64,000 nt of DNA from Halorussus lipolyticus (GCF_029338375.1 NZ_CP119804.1:372001-436000), one strand, 5' to 3'. Positions 7,807 to 17,849 are shown, counted from the first letter of the stretch. The notes: generated by a model not told the origin, from the letters alone. Translations and numbers: made by a program.

Positions 7807-10800
7807 ATGTGGAAGCAGACGCTGGTCGGTCTCGCCGTCCTTCTCGTCGTGACGACCCCCGTCGCCGGAACGCTCGGTGCGCACGTCGCCGCTCCTACAG
7901 CCGACGCTAGCCCCGCGAACGAGGCCCCACTCGCCGACGCCGGCCTCGACCAAGACGTGCGAAAAGGCGCGACGGTGCTCCTCGACGGCACCGGTTCGCG
8001 CGACCCCGACGGGCGTATCGAAGCCTACGACTGGTCGATTCGAACGCCGAGCAACCAGACCATTACCCCGGACTGCACCGACTGTAACCGAACCCGATTC
8101 ACCCCGGCCGAGACGGGGCGCTACCGCGTCACGCTGACTGTCACCGACGAGGAGGGCGCAAGCAGTGCCGACACCCTCTACGTCGAAGTCTCGCCGGGCA
8201 CGAAGCCCACAGTCTCAGTCTCGGGGCCACAGCAATCGACGACAGGCGCGACGGAAACGTACTCCGCGGACCTCAGCGCAGGGTCCGCGACACTCGACTA
8301 CATCGTCTGGACTATCGACGGCGTCGAACTCGCAAACCACTCGCTCTCGCCGGCCCAGTCCGGCGACACCGTGTCGAAGCATTTCCCGACCGTCGGCAAC
8401 CGGTCGCTTACCGCGACGGTCCACGACGTAGACGGGCAAACCGACACGAGTTCTCTCACGACCAGCGTCCGCCGCCAGCAAGACTCACCCTCAGAGCCAC
8501 CGGAGGAAGGAAGTATCGCAGATGGCAACTCGCCGACTGTCTCCGGTGATACGCTCGTCACCGGGTCTCGGCCACTCCGAGGCACCTACTCGGTTCAACT
8601 CGACTCCTCGGCGCAGTCGGTCGCATCGGTCGAATGGCGGAACGCCGCGGGACGCATCGGTAGCGGTCAAGCACTGAGCAGAGACTGGGAACCCGGCAAC
8701 CACGAACTCTACGCTCTCGTCACCTACACGGACGGTTCTGAGAACGTGGCCACGTTTTCAGACGGGACGATGACAGTCGTGGCCGACCCTCGACCGAACG
8801 CCTCGTTGTCCTCGCTCGACCGATACGGCGTGATTTCGGGAACGGCCAACGGCATCGACGAGTACGAGAATCTCGACACGCTCCGCGTCGAAGTCGACGG
8901 AGAAACTGTCGCCACGGCTGGCTCGAGTGTCCGCCTCGACACGGACTACGAGCAGATGGTCCATTTCTCCTCGGACGACTTCACGCCCGGTGAGAGTCAC
9001 TCGGTGACAGTCATCGCCACGGACGAACGCGGCCAAACGACGAGCGTGTCTCGGGAGATTACACCGGTGAAAGAACCGGAAATCGTTCGCTCGGAGTTCG
9101 TCAATGGACCGGTTGACTCGTATCACGAGCGAATTGACCCAAAGCGGTATGTTGCGCATCACGTTCTGGAAATTGATCTTAATGGTGTAGATATAGAGAA
9201 TTTAGAGATTGATTTTAGCTCAGAAGATCGCTTTGTGAGGAAGCTATATACAAATAATCATGGACAGTGGCAGGAACACAAAAATGGAGATATTATCACA
9301 CATACTTACTGGTCTGGTAAGAGGCCGAAAGAATACGACATAAATATCGATTCAAGTGCTTCCCCACACGGCTTAGATGTAATATGGAAAAACAAGCGTT
9401 CCTCATCATTCCAAGTTACGAAAAGCAAACCAGAACTTCGGTTAGACGTACTTAACGACGGGACTAAAGACGAAATTACGAGAGAGCATGGAATCTCTGT
9501 GAACGCGAGCGGTTCATTTGACCCTGATGGCACTGATCTCAAATATATCTGGAAATACGGTGCAGAGCCGACGAAGCCAGATAACACGACAGCGAAGTTC
9601 TACGCCTACGACCGAGCGGCTACCATCGTAGAAGATCAGTACGACCTCCGAACGAAGCGTAATTTCAATTTCCTTGACTACTTCGTTCCGGATATAGCTG
9701 GAACAAACGTCACAAGTACCGGCCCATACTACGCTGACGATACAGTACGGATTAGCGTGGAAACGGAACCGTATCACTTCTCGAAACAGACGTACTACAA
9801 CGACTTCTCACTCGGTTTAGCAGTGGCGAATCCGGACGCAACCGTGTCCCGATGGGAATCGGTTAGCGCACCGGACAGTTCGCATTCAGAACCGACTGAA
9901 GATGCGTACAAGTACGTCGGCATCGTCGAAGTGCCTGCCACCGAAATTTCGGCACACGATTCGACAGTAACCGCTTATAACGTCAACAACACCCGAAAGG
10001 AGACCAAGACGACACTTCCCGAGGTCGAAGTACTGCTCGAAAATAGAGAATACTGGTCGGACGTGAGCATCGAGAATCTCACATATCTGGTGAAAAAACC
10101 GAAAATCCGGGAGGTCACGGTCCGCTCGGAAGAGAAGCGTGACCAATACCTCGACGAGGAGTATCACATCAATAAAATTGAAGAAGATACAAAATACATC
10201 CTCGAAGAACGTGTCAAGACGCAAGAAGCAAAATACGGGAAGGTGACAAAGCGCTTCTCGAATAAACGATTCAGGGGTCAGTTCCTCGATTCGATGCGGA
10301 AGTGGTACGCAGACGGAGTAGTGCGAGAACAAGAAACGCGAATCCAGCGGTCGTCTTCGTGGTTCGACGCTTCGACGACGAGTTCCCCGCGGAAGTGGAA
10401 CGACTTGAGTCTCTGGAACGGTGAACAGTCCGGAGAGACACGGGAGGTCAAAGTCCAAGATGCCGAGTACGAGACGGAGAAAAAGTACCGGTACGAGTAC
10501 AAAGTCGAGAAGACGAGGACCAAAATAGTCGAGCGGTGTAGTCTTCGATTCGGTTGTCGGGACGTAGAAGTCACGGAGACGTACACGGTTACGAAGTCGG
10601 ACACCTACTGGGCGACATCCAGTCGTGGCTACGACCACGAGTTTACTGGAAGAACTAGACGAATTAAGATCGAAGATGCCGTGTACGAAACTCAGTTCGA
10701 GGTCGAATACAAATCGAAATCAACCGAGTGGGTCACCGACTACAAGGCCGCACGTGACAAGAAGGTGCAAAAAGCCCAGTACGACTGGAAAGCGCGAACC

Positions 10801-11169
10801 TCAACCATGGACTACGTCGTTGCCAGAAAAAAGGCAAGTGGCCGGAGCGATTGGCGAATTACCGAGGAATCGGTTCCGGCGTGGGTCCTCGTTCGAGACG
10901 ACGGAACGTCGAAGTACTGGACTGACGTGTACGCTAACAAAAGTCATGTCGCTAAGACGCAAGTGAAGATTACAGGACAGTTCACCAAAGAGTTCTACAA
11001 CCCGAAAACAGGGAACGTCACTAAGAAAATCGAACATCGGACTACCGAGCAGACCGACACCGGAGCTAAAAATGCTGAAGATATATATAAGAATATAACC
11101 ACTGGAGAAGAGGATTCGAAGTGGTGTGAAAGAAAGGCCTCTTGCCCGGAAGAAAACGGGGGTGACTAA
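7807..11169 (+). CDS. Large secreted PKD-domain protein with AT-rich C-terminal half
   Basis: The protein is 1120 residues. Residues 1-30 form a Sec signal peptide (LVGLAVLLVVTTPVAGTLGA). Residues about 35-125 are a clear PKD domain (DGTGSRDPDGRIEAYDWSI and GRYRVTLTVTDEEGA), and two or three more Ig/PKD-like units follow to about 425. The remaining 700 residues are not recognised. They are charged, rich in Tyr, Lys and Glu, and contain degenerate repeats such as KVQDAEYETEKK (about 880) and KIEDAVYETQFE (about 951). Cysteine pairs occur near 80, 910 and 1110. From about 9160 the DNA is clearly more AT-rich than the 5' part, suggesting recombination of a foreign segment. There is no C-terminal membrane anchor. 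A partner gene starts 4 nt downstream. Confidence 0.8.
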   Translation: MWKQTLVGLAVLLVVTTPVAGTLGAHVAAPTADASPANEAPLADAGLDQDVRKGATVLLDGTGSRDPDGRIEAYDWSIRTPSNQTITPDCTDCNRTRFTPAETGRYRVTLTVTDEEGASSADTLYVEVSPGTKPTVSVSGPQQSTTGATETYSADLSAGSATLDYIVWTIDGVELANHSLSPAQSGDTVSKHFPTVGNRSLTATVHDVDGQTDTSSLTTSVRRQQDSPSEPPEEGSIADGNSPTVSGDTLVTGSRPLRGTYSVQLDSSAQSVASVEWRNAAGRIGSGQALSRDWEPGNHELYALVTYTDGSENVATFSDGTMTVVADPRPNASLSSLDRYGVISGTANGIDEYENLDTLRVEVDGETVATAGSSVRLDTDYEQMVHFSSDDFTPGESHSVTVIATDERGQTTSVSREITPVKEPEIVRSEFVNGPVDSYHERIDPKRYVAHHVLEIDLNGVDIENLEIDFSSEDRFVRKLYTNNHGQWQEHKNGDIITHTYWSGKRPKEYDINIDSSASPHGLDVIWKNKRSSSFQVTKSKPELRLDVLNDGTKDEITREHGISVNASGSFDPDGTDLKYIWKYGAEPTKPDNTTAKFYAYDRAATIVEDQYDLRTKRNFNFLDYFVPDIAGTNVTSTGPYYADDTVRISVETEPYHFSKQTYYNDFSLGLAVANPDATVSRWESVSAPDSSHSEPTEDAYKYVGIVEVPATEISAHDSTVTAYNVNNTRKETKTTLPEVEVLLENREYWSDVSIENLTYLVKKPKIREVTVRSEEKRDQYLDEEYHINKIEEDTKYILEERVKTQEAKYGKVTKRFSNKRFRGQFLDSMRKWYADGVVREQETRIQRSSSWFDASTTSSPRKWNDLSLWNGEQSGETREVKVQDAEYETEKKYRYEYKVEKTRTKIVERCSLRFGCRDVEVTETYTVTKSDTYWATSSRGYDHEFTGRTRRIKIEDAVYETQFEVEYKSKSTEWVTDYKAARDKKVQKAQYDWKARTSTMDYVVARKKASGRSDWRITEESVPAWVLVRDDGTSKYWTDVYANKSHVAKTQVKITGQFTKEFYNPKTGNVTKKIEHRTTEQTDTGAKNAEDIYKNITTGEEDSKWCERKASCPEENGGD

Positions 11170-11173
11170 ATTC

Positions 11174-12112
11174 ATGACACTACAAAAGTCATCTATAATC
11201 GTCTGCATGTTGGCACTACTCTGTCTACTGGCCTCCGTGCAGAGCGCTATCGTCGGTGCTGAGGTTTCGAGCGTGGACAAAAAGTCGGCAGTGATAGAAT
11301 CCTCGGGTGGCATTAAGTATCAAATATCATTCTCTCCCAACGACTCTACGGTTGTGGTGGGTTACAGGAATCCGACCGAAAATAAAATAAAGTTATCAGG
11401 ATATGTAATTACAGTTGATGGGCAACAAATTTATGAAGATGATTTCAATCTCTCCGAAGGGGAACATCGAACGAAGGAAATCAACATCACGCCGGCAATA
11501 AACGTCAATCAGGACGAACACACGGTCACGTTCTCGACCTTCGGCGGGCACACGCAATTCAACTTCACGCGGAAAATCGACTCCGCCGAGGCCGAAAATA
11601 TCCCGACGCCCTACATCGAGGACGTGACGGTTACCGAGGGAACGATCGACGGCAAGCCGTCGGCGGTCGCCAACGTGACGCTGGTCAATCCCTCGGAACA
11701 GCTCTACAGCACCAAACTGATGGTCCACACGGTCGGGACCGACGGGAGTCTCTACCCGGCGTCGGTTCGGCCCGGCGATTCGCGGACCATCACCGTCGAA
11801 CTCTTAGACGACCCCGGAGCAGAGATAGCAGGCGAGGCGCGATTCTACGCGGGTAATATGACGACCGAGGAGGGCGCACTAGACCAAGTGGAGTTCGCTG
11901 GGAAAGCCGGTGGAGAAACCCGAGTGTGGAACACCTCGTACGAAACGGGGCGGCCGACGTGGATGGACGACAACTACCGGTACCAGAACAGCAGTTACGG
12001 GCAGACGCTCGGCGAGAGAGCTAGCGGCGGAGTCGAGATTGGGGGCGTGCCAGTAATCTACTTCGGCCTCGCACTGCTCGTCGGGTGGATAGCCCTGCGA
12101 AAGGTGCGATAG
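11174..12112 (+). CDS. Secreted, C-terminally membrane-anchored protein of unknown function
   Basis: The 312-residue protein starts MTLQKSSIIV (11174), 4 nt after the upstream stop; a longer in-frame start at 11126 would overlap that gene and only lengthen the signal region. A Sec signal (residues 1-28) is followed by two beta-rich domains. The second (about 150-260) contains an EDVTVTEGTI...VANVTLVNPS pattern seen in several haloarchaeal surface proteins. A single C-terminal helix (VIYFGLALLVGWIALRKVR) anchors it. The 5' half is AT-rich, the 3' half typical of the chromosome. Coupled to the large PKD protein, the pair may form a cell-surface complex; function unknown. Confidence 0.75.
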   Translation: MTLQKSSIIVCMLALLCLLASVQSAIVGAEVSSVDKKSAVIESSGGIKYQISFSPNDSTVVVGYRNPTENKIKLSGYVITVDGQQIYEDDFNLSEGEHRTKEINITPAINVNQDEHTVTFSTFGGHTQFNFTRKIDSAEAENIPTPYIEDVTVTEGTIDGKPSAVANVTLVNPSEQLYSTKLMVHTVGTDGSLYPASVRPGDSRTITVELLDDPGAEIAGEARFYAGNMTTEEGALDQVEFAGKAGGETRVWNTSYETGRPTWMDDNYRYQNSSYGQTLGERASGGVEIGGVPVIYFGLALLVGWIALRKVR

Positions 12113-12121
12113 GAGGGAGGA

Positions 12122-12334
12122 CTACGTTTCCTTCGTCCGGATGATTTCGCGCATGTTGACGTAGATGTCCCGAGGAGAGGTCTCCTCGTCGGGGTCGTAG
12201 AGGTCGCTGATGCGGTAGAGAATCGCCGCGACGAGTTTGCTCTCGGAGGATTCGCCGCGGATGTCTTCTGCTACCTCTCGGAGAGTCTTCGCGCGCTCCA
12301 TGTCTGAGCCGTAGGAGCCTTGGTCGTGGGACAT
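12122..12334 (-). CDS. Small conserved haloarchaeal protein downstream of mrp
   Basis: The 70-residue soluble protein (MSHDQGSYGSDMERAKTLRE) is predicted mostly helical, with the stretch KLVAAILYRISDLYDP in the middle. It starts 3 nt after the Mrp ATPase stop, so it is translated from the same mRNA. It has no cysteines or membrane segments. A link to iron-sulfur cluster work is suggested only by position. Confidence 0.7.
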   Translation of the reverse strand: MSHDQGSYGSDMERAKTLREVAEDIRGESSESKLVAAILYRISDLYDPDEETSPRDIYVNMREIIRTKET

Positions 12335-12337
12335 AGT

Positions 12338-13372
12338 TCAGCGTTGCTGGCGTCGTTTAATAACTCCGACGTTGTTGGCGACGTTCTCGGTCATGACGCG
12401 GAAGGCGTCGCCGGTGTCGCTGTCCTCGTCCAACACGATGGGTGCGCCCTCGTCGCCCCCGGTCCGGACCGAGGGGTCGATGGGGACCGACCCGAGGAAG
12501 GGCATGTCGTTCTCCTCGGCGAACTTCGCGCCGCCGCCTCTGCCGAAGATGTCGTGTTCGCCGCCGCAGTCGGGGCACTTGAACGTGGACATGTTTTCGG
12601 CGATGCCCAGAACCGGCGTGTCGTGCTTGCCGAACATCCGGAGGCCCTTGCGGGCGTCGTCGATGGCGACCTCTTGGGGCGTGGTGACGATGACCGACCC
12701 CGTGACCGGGACGCTCTGGAGGAGGGTCAGTTGCGCGTCACCGGTCCCCGGTGGGAGGTCAACGACCATGTAGTCGAGGTGGCCCCACTCGACGTCCTCC
12801 CAGAGTTGAGTCAGGACCTTGTGGACCATCGGACCGCGCCAGATAACCGGGTCGTCCTCGCCGACGAGGAAAGCCATGCTCATGAGTTTCACGCCGAACT
12901 GCTCGGGCGGAATCATGGTCTCGTCCTCGGTGGCTTTCGGCACCTCGTCGGCGTCCACCATTCGGGGGACGTTCGGGCCGTACACGTCGGCGTCGAACAG
13001 GCCGACGCGCGCCCCCATCTGGGAGAGACCGGCCGCGAGGTTGACCGCGACGGTGGACTTCCCGACGCCGCCCTTCCCGGAGGCCACCGCGATGATGTTC
13101 TTGACGTTCGGGAGAACCTGCTCGTCGGCCGAGATGTCGTCGTCGATGCGGGCCGAGAGTTCGGCCTCCATCCCGTGTTCCGAGAGGACCTCCCGAACGC
13201 GGTCGGCGATTTGGGACTCGTGGGGCGAGTAGGGCGCGCCGAGCGCCAGCGAGATACTGGCGGTATCGCCCTCGACCGAGATGTCGTTGACGAGGTTCAA
13301 CGAGACGATGTCGTCGCCGAGGTCCGGGTCGTCTACCTCCCGGAGGAGTTCGCGTACTGCTGATTCGTCCAT
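12338..13372 (-). CDS. Mrp/NBP35 (ApbC) family Fe-S cluster carrier ATPase
   Basis: The protein is 344 residues, starting MDESAVRELLREVDDPDLGD. Residues 1-80 are a MIP18/DUF59 domain. A deviant Walker A (ASGKGGVGKSTVAVNLAAGL) follows near 100, then DADVYGPNVPRM and the switch DLPPGTGDAQLT. A CPDCGGEHDIFGRGGG motif near 265 supplies the CxxC that holds the bridging cluster in the dimer. The family loads Fe-S clusters onto apo-proteins. The longer frame to 13456 is rejected because DUF59 proteins begin at this helix. Confidence 0.9.
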   Translation of the reverse strand: MDESAVRELLREVDDPDLGDDIVSLNLVNDISVEGDTASISLALGAPYSPHESQIADRVREVLSEHGMEAELSARIDDDISADEQVLPNVKNIIAVASGKGGVGKSTVAVNLAAGLSQMGARVGLFDADVYGPNVPRMVDADEVPKATEDETMIPPEQFGVKLMSMAFLVGEDDPVIWRGPMVHKVLTQLWEDVEWGHLDYMVVDLPPGTGDAQLTLLQSVPVTGSVIVTTPQEVAIDDARKGLRMFGKHDTPVLGIAENMSTFKCPDCGGEHDIFGRGGGAKFAEENDMPFLGSVPIDPSVRTGGDEGAPIVLDEDSDTGDAFRVMTENVANNVGVIKRRQQR

Positions 13373-13456
13373 ACCCGAGGTAGGGGCCGACGAGTCGATA
13401 AGCCTTGTCAACTCTAGAGTCGCGCGGCGGGGAAGTCCGGACCGGTCACGTACCAA

Positions 13457-13465
13457 TTACTTAAC
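13457..13465 (+). promoter_or_regulatory. TATA-like element for the TRAM protein gene
   Basis: TTACTTAAC lies 25-33 nt before the ATG at 13490, supporting that start over the ATG at 13478 and a leaderless mRNA. Confidence 0.5.
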
Positions 13466-13489
13466 CGGTGGCAGGTCGTGTCCGGAGTC

Positions 13490-13702
13490 ATGGCAGACCG
13501 CGACACCGCACCGGTCGAAGTCGGCGAGCGGTATTCCGTCGAAATCGAGGACCTCGGGAGCGAAGGCGACGGTATCGCTCGCATCGGGTCGTTCGTCGTC
13601 TTCGTCCCTGACGGAGAACTCGGCGAGCGCGTGAACATCGAAATCGAGGAGGTCGGTGGGAGTCACGCCACGGCGTCGGTCGTGGAGGACGACGAGGCGT
13701 AG
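13490..13702 (+). CDS. TRAM domain protein
   Basis: The 70-residue protein starts [20 protein letters not shown]. Nearly all of it is one TRAM domain with the diagnostic [20 protein letters not shown] and [11 protein letters not shown] segments. Single-domain TRAM proteins are abundant in haloarchaea and methanogens, where related proteins are reported as RNA-binding and cold-responsive RNA chaperones. Its RNA targets are unknown. It is divergent from mrp and sits 78 nt upstream of moaA. Confidence 0.88.
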   Translation: MADRDTAPVEVGERYSVEIEDLGSEGDGIARIGSFVVFVPDGELGERVNIEIEEVGGSHATASVVEDDEA

Positions 13703-13746
13703 CCCGTAACCAAATCTCGTTACGCGGGACCGGTGTTCGACAGCGA

Positions 13747-13753
13747 TTTTAAG
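13747..13753 (+). promoter_or_regulatory. TATA-like element for moaA
   Basis: TTTTAAG lies 28-34 nt before the ATG at 13781, supporting that start over the in-frame one at 13733, which precedes the element. Confidence 0.5.
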
Positions 13754-13780
13754 GACTCCCGCGCGAAAAATCCAGAAGTA

Positions 13781-14770
13781 ATGCTGGAGGACGACTTCGG
13801 GCGCGAGGTCTCGGGCGTGCGAGTCTCGCTCACAGACAGGTGTAACTTCGACTGCGTTTACTGCCACAACGAGGGGTTGGGTGACACGCGCGGGCCGATG
13901 GACCCCCAAGACGACGAGATGACCGCCGACGAAGTCGTCCGATTTCTGGAGGTCGCCCGCGAGTTCGGCGTGGGGAAAGTCAAGTTCACCGGGGGAGAGC
14001 CGATGCTCCGTCAAGATTTGGAGGAGATAATCCGGCGGACCCCCGACGAGATGGAGGTGTCGCTGACGACCAACGGCACCTTCCTGCCGGGCCGGGCAGA
14101 TGACCTCGTGGACGCCGGACTCGAACGAGTCAACGTCTCCCAAGACGCACTCGACCCCGAGGCCTTCGCCGAGGTAACTCAGAGCGGGGCCTACGACAAG
14201 GTTATCGAAGGCGTTCACGCCGCCGTAGACGCCGGACTCGACCCCGTGAAGTTGAACATGGTCGTGTTCGAGCATACCGCGGGCTACGTCGAGGAGATGG
14301 TCGAACACGTCGCCGAGAACGACGGCCTGCAACTCCAACTCATCCAGTACATGCCCGAGTTGACCGGCAAGCCCGAGTGGAACATCGACATCCAGCGCGT
14401 CCACGATTGGCTGGCCGACATCGCAGACGAGGTGGAGACCCGCGACATGCACAACCGGAATCGCTACTGGGTCGGGGGCACCGCCGCTGACGACGAGAGC
14501 GGGATGGTCGAAATCGTGGACCCTGTGGAGAACCCGCAGTTCTGCGCGAACTGCCATCGCGTGCGCGTCACGCACGAAGGATACCTGAAGGGGTGTCTGA
14601 ACCGCAACGACGACCTCCGGTCGATGGGCGAGATGACCCGCGACGAGATTCGGGAGACCTTCCGCGAGACGGTGGAGAATCGGGTGCCCTACTACGGCGA
14701 GTACATGGTGCGGGGCGACGACGGCGAGTGGGAAATCAACGACGAGTACGTCAACAACGTCGAAGTCTGA
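13781..14770 (+). CDS. moaA: GTP 3',8-cyclase (molybdenum cofactor biosynthesis)
   Basis: The 329-residue radical SAM enzyme starts [10 protein letters not shown]. The SAM cluster motif CNFDCVYC sits near residue 22, followed by [13 protein letters not shown]. The second cluster is provided by [20 protein letters not shown] near 255. Together they convert GTP to 3',8-cyclo-dGTP, the first step of molybdopterin synthesis. The C-terminal GG of bacterial MoaA is replaced by NNVEV, and archaeal homologues often differ there. No other moa gene is adjacent. Confidence 0.92.
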   Translation: MLEDDFGREVSGVRVSLTDRCNFDCVYCHNEGLGDTRGPMDPQDDEMTADEVVRFLEVAREFGVGKVKFTGGEPMLRQDLEEIIRRTPDEMEVSLTTNGTFLPGRADDLVDAGLERVNVSQDALDPEAFAEVTQSGAYDKVIEGVHAAVDAGLDPVKLNMVVFEHTAGYVEEMVEHVAENDGLQLQLIQYMPELTGKPEWNIDIQRVHDWLADIADEVETRDMHNRNRYWVGGTAADDESGMVEIVDPVENPQFCANCHRVRVTHEGYLKGCLNRNDDLRSMGEMTRDEIRETFRETVENRVPYYGEYMVRGDDGEWEINDEYVNNVEV

Positions 14771-15053
14771 TTCTTCGGTCGCGCGCGAGTCGTCCGTTCG
14801 CTGTGTCGGCGAGTTCGGTTCGCTGTGTCGCCGGTTTCGAGACGATTGATGCCGACCTTCGAACGACGGCAAAGAAATGTTCTCAATTGTTTAGAACTCA
14901 TACAGGGGTGTTTGAATGATATATAGTTGTCCCTCGACGGCAGTTTCCGTCCGACTCGCGCGGGTGCGACCGCTCGCGGCCGCGCCGGACACAAAATAAG
15001 TGGTCACGAAACCGGCCCGCACGCTTAACCCCGCCTCCGATGAAGGCCGTTCC

Positions 15054-15380
15054 ATGGGCGACACCGAACTGGTCGAGCGCCTCGGCGAGATGGAGTTGAA
15101 CGACCGGGTGAGCGTCACGCTCTCGGACGGGGCCTCCTTCGAGGGACCGGCGAGTCCCATCGACTACGTGCCCGAGGACTCGCTCCGCCTCGAAATCAGG
15201 CCCGAAGACGGTGCGACCGAGCGGTACGAACTCTCCGCGGAGTACGGCGACGAGTGGAGAGACGTGGCAGTTCGCCACACCGACGCGAGCGACGAGGGGT
15301 CGGGGTGGGAACAACTCGGCGAAGTCGAGAGCGTCGAAATCGGCGACAGCGAGGAGGCGTGGCACTGGGGACCCAAGTAG
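15054..15380 (+). CDS. Conserved haloarchaeal protein of unknown function
   Basis: The 108-residue acidic soluble protein starts MGDTELVERLGEMELNDRVS. Beta-rich segments (VSVTLSDGASFEGPASPIDYVP and LRLEIRPEDG) look like a small barrel, Sm-like or DUF-type, but no known family is recognised. The ATG at 15054 is preferred to the frame opening at 15000 because the earlier codons are low-complexity. The 283 nt before it hold only an AT-rich patch near 14880-14930. Confidence 0.65.
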   Translation: MGDTELVERLGEMELNDRVSVTLSDGASFEGPASPIDYVPEDSLRLEIRPEDGATERYELSAEYGDEWRDVAVRHTDASDEGSGWEQLGEVESVEIGDSEEAWHWGPK

Positions 15381-15483
15381 TCCCACCGGTGCGTGGAGTC
15401 GTCCGCAGGGACCGAAACCGCGGTCGGGCGTCACGATACCGTGGGAAGGCGTACCGAATTCTATCGAATCTGATTCGTTGCGT

Positions 15484-15491
15484 TTATATAG
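15484..15491 (+). promoter_or_regulatory. TATA box of the tRNA-Ser / ribosomal protein unit
   Basis: TTTATATA sits about 80 nt before the tRNA, so transcription should begin near 15515 and give a leader of about 55 nt ahead of tRNA-Ser. It may serve the ribosomal genes too. Confidence 0.6.
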
Positions 15492-15570
15492 GAATCGTGC
15501 ATACGCTGAAATGCACACCTGTAGGGGCGAGGCGTCCCGAGTCCGAGAGGGCGACAGTGAATGCAAGCGT

Positions 15571-15655
15571 GTCGAGGTAGCCTAGTTTGGCCCACGGCGC
15601 AGGGTTGCTAACTCTGTGGCGTCAAGCCTCGAGGGTTCAAATCCCTCCCTCGACG
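15571..15655 (+). tRNA. tRNA-Ser (anticodon GCT)
   Basis: The acceptor stem GTCGAGG pairs with CCTCGAC (15648-15654), with discriminator G. The anticodon stem CAGGG/CTCTG encloses TTGCTAA, giving GCT, which reads AGC and AGT. The long variable arm is typical of a class II serine tRNA, and the T-arm carries GGTTCAAATCC. CCA is not encoded. It lies 18 nt upstream of the S13 gene. Confidence 0.95.
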
Positions 15656-15673
15656 CTTTCCAGTATTCAAACC

Positions 15674-16186
15674 ATGAGTACAGAAGAACCACAGGAGGAA
15701 GACGAGGACCTCCGATACTTCGTCCGCATCGGTCAGACCGACCTCGATGGGACGAAGTCCGTCGAACGGTCCCTGACCGAACTGAACGGGATCGGTCGCC
15801 GAGCGGCGCGCATCATCGCCGACAAGACCGGCGTAGACCGCACGGCGACGTTCGGCCGACTCGAAGACGACGAAATCGATACCGTCGTCGAGGCCGTCGA
15901 GAACTTCGCCGACGAGGTCCCAGAATGGCTCGCTAACCACCGCAACGACTTCTTCTCCGGGGAGACCACCCACGAGACGGGCAACGACCTGAACATGACC
16001 CGTCGTCAGGACATCAACCGGATGAAGATGATCGACTCGTACAAGGGCGTCCGCCACAAGCGTGGCCAGAAGGTCCGCGGTCAGCGCACCCGTTCGACGG
16101 GGCGTACCGAGGGCACCATCGGCGTCAACGTCGAGGAGATCAAGGAAGAACAGGCCGCCGAAGCAGAGGAGGGTGGTGAAGAATAA
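15674..16186 (+). CDS. rps13: 30S ribosomal protein S13 (uS13)
   Basis: The 170-residue protein starts [10 protein letters not shown]. The helix-two-turn-helix domain ([21 protein letters not shown]) and the basic C-terminal [22 protein letters not shown] are diagnostic; the protein binds the head of 16S rRNA. The acidic N- and C-terminal tails are the haloarchaeal additions. It is the first protein gene of the S13-S4-S11-Rpo3 operon. Its stop shares one base with the S4 start. Confidence 0.97.
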   Translation: MSTEEPQEEDEDLRYFVRIGQTDLDGTKSVERSLTELNGIGRRAARIIADKTGVDRTATFGRLEDDEIDTVVEAVENFADEVPEWLANHRNDFFSGETTHETGNDLNMTRRQDINRMKMIDSYKGVRHKRGQKVRGQRTRSTGRTEGTIGVNVEEIKEEQAAEAEEGGEE

Positions 16187-16710
16187 TGGCGCTCGGAGAG
16201 AACACCAAAGCCTACGAGACGCCGAACCATCCGTATCAGGGCGAACGTATCTCCGAGGAGCGCAGTCTCCTCGACCGATACGGACTCCAGAACAAGCAGG
16301 AACTCTGGAAGGCCCAGTCCGAACTTCGTGGCTACCGCCGCGAGGCCCGGAACATCCTCGCACAGCGTGCACAGGGTGACACTGAGGCCGTCGAAGGAGA
16401 GGAGTTCGTCAGTCGTCTCCAGCGCGTCGGCATCCTCGACGATGGCGACGAACTGGACGACGTGCTTCTGCTGGACGTGACCGACGTGCTGGAGCGCCGT
16501 CTCCAGACGGTCGCTTACCGCAAGGGTCTGGGCAACACGCCCAACCAAGCCCGACAGTTCGTGGTCCACGGACACGTCGAGGTTGACGGTCAGCGCGTGC
16601 AGGCCCCCTCCTACAAGGTCGAGACGGCCGAGGAGGCAACCGTCGAATTCGACGAGAACAGCCCGCTTGCGGACGAACTGCACCCCGAACGAGCGGAGGG
16701 TAACGAATGA
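16186..16710 (+). CDS. rps4: 30S ribosomal protein S4 (uS4)
   Basis: The 174-residue protein has an archaeal S4 N-terminal domain ([23 protein letters not shown]) and an S4 RNA-binding fold near 105-155 ([20 protein letters not shown] and [20 protein letters not shown]). It is a primary binder in 30S assembly. The ATG at 16186 overlaps the S13 stop by one base; it ends with a 4-nt overlap into S11. Confidence 0.97.
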   Translation: MALGENTKAYETPNHPYQGERISEERSLLDRYGLQNKQELWKAQSELRGYRREARNILAQRAQGDTEAVEGEEFVSRLQRVGILDDGDELDDVLLLDVTDVLERRLQTVAYRKGLGNTPNQARQFVVHGHVEVDGQRVQAPSYKVETAEEATVEFDENSPLADELHPERAEGNE

Positions 16711-17099
16711 GCGCAAACGACGACGAGAAATGGGGCGTAGCCCACGTTCACGCATCGTTCAACAACACCATCATCACGGTCACTGACCTGACCGGTGCGG
16801 AGACCATCGCCAAGTCCAGCGGCGGGACGGTCGTCAAGCAGAACCGCGACGAGTCCTCGCCCTACGCCGCGATGCAGATGGCCGAGACGGTCGCCGAGGA
16901 GGTCAAGGCGGCAGGCATCGAGGGCGTTCACGTCAACGTGCGCGGTCCCGGTGGCAACCTTCAGCAGAACCCCGGTCCGGGTGCGCAGGCGACGATTCGC
17001 GCGCTCGCTCGCGCCGGCCTCGAAATCGGTCGCATCGAGGACGTGACCCCCATCCCGCACGACGGTACCCGCGCCCCCAAGGGCAAGAGTGGATTCTAA
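16707..17099 (+). CDS. rps11: 30S ribosomal protein S11 (uS11)
   Basis: The 130-residue protein carries the family signatures [22 protein letters not shown] and [21 protein letters not shown] and ends in the conserved [13 protein letters not shown]-like tail (here [17 protein letters not shown]). It sits on the 30S platform near the mRNA exit. It starts in an ATGA overlap with S4 and ends 3 nt before rpo3. Confidence 0.97.
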   Translation: MSANDDEKWGVAHVHASFNNTIITVTDLTGAETIAKSSGGTVVKQNRDESSPYAAMQMAETVAEEVKAAGIEGVHVNVRGPGGNLQQNPGPGAQATIRALARAGLEIGRIEDVTPIPHDGTRAPKGKSGF

Positions 17100-17102
17100 C
17101 AC

Positions 17103-17849
17103 ATGACCGAAGACTACGAGGTCGAGTTTATCGAACGCGGCGACCGCGACGCGAAGTTCCTCGTTCGCGGCGTCACCCCGGCGTTCGCTAACGGGATTCG
17201 CCGAGCAATCATCGCGGACGTTCCGACCCTCTCCATCGACACGGTTCGGATGGTCGAGAACTCGTCGGTGATGTTCGACGAGCAGATCGGGCTACGGCTC
17301 GGTCTGGTCCCGCTCAGCACGCCGCTCGACGAGTTCGAGGAGGGCGACACTGTCACCCTCAGCCTCGACGTGTCGGGACCGAGTACCGCGTACTCGGGCG
17401 ACCTCGTGAGTTCCGACGGGATGGTCCAACCGGCCGACGACAACGTTCCCATCATCGACTTGAAGGACGACCAGCGGCTCGAACTCGAAGCCGACGCCGT
17501 CCTCTCGACGGGGAAAGACCACGCCAAACATCAGGGCGGCGTGGCCGTCGGCTACCGGCACCTTCAGCGCGTGGAAGTCCTCGGCGACGCGGACGAGTAC
17601 AGCGAGGAGGAGACCAACATCCTCCGCGGCGTCATCGAAGACGATGGCGAACTCGTCCCGACCGAGGAGTTCGACCACGACCTGACCAACCGGTATCCCG
17701 GCAAGGAAGTCGAGGTCCACGACGTATCGAACGCGTTCGTGTTCGACGTCGAGACCGACGGGTCGCTGACCGTAGACGAAATCGTCACCGCCGCGGCCGC
17801 TTCGATTAGCGACCGCGCGGACGAACTCGAACAGGCTGTACAACTGTAA
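17103..17849 (+). CDS. rpo3: DNA-directed RNA polymerase subunit D (Rpo3)
   Basis: The 248-residue alpha/RPB3-like subunit has the dimerisation domain motif [28 protein letters not shown] split between residues 18-45, and [10 protein letters not shown]. The insert domain near 150-190, which in many archaea holds an iron-sulfur cluster, contains no cysteine; the whole protein has none, so no cluster is bound. Rpo3 pairs with Rpo11 as the assembly platform. It is the last gene of the first ribosomal unit; 177 nt follow before tRNA-Leu. Confidence 0.96.
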   Translation: MTEDYEVEFIERGDRDAKFLVRGVTPAFANGIRRAIIADVPTLSIDTVRMVENSSVMFDEQIGLRLGLVPLSTPLDEFEEGDTVTLSLDVSGPSTAYSGDLVSSDGMVQPADDNVPIIDLKDDQRLELEADAVLSTGKDHAKHQGGVAVGYRHLQRVEVLGDADEYSEEETNILRGVIEDDGELVPTEEFDHDLTNRYPGKEVEVHDVSNAFVFDVETDGSLTVDEIVTAAAASISDRADELEQAVQL

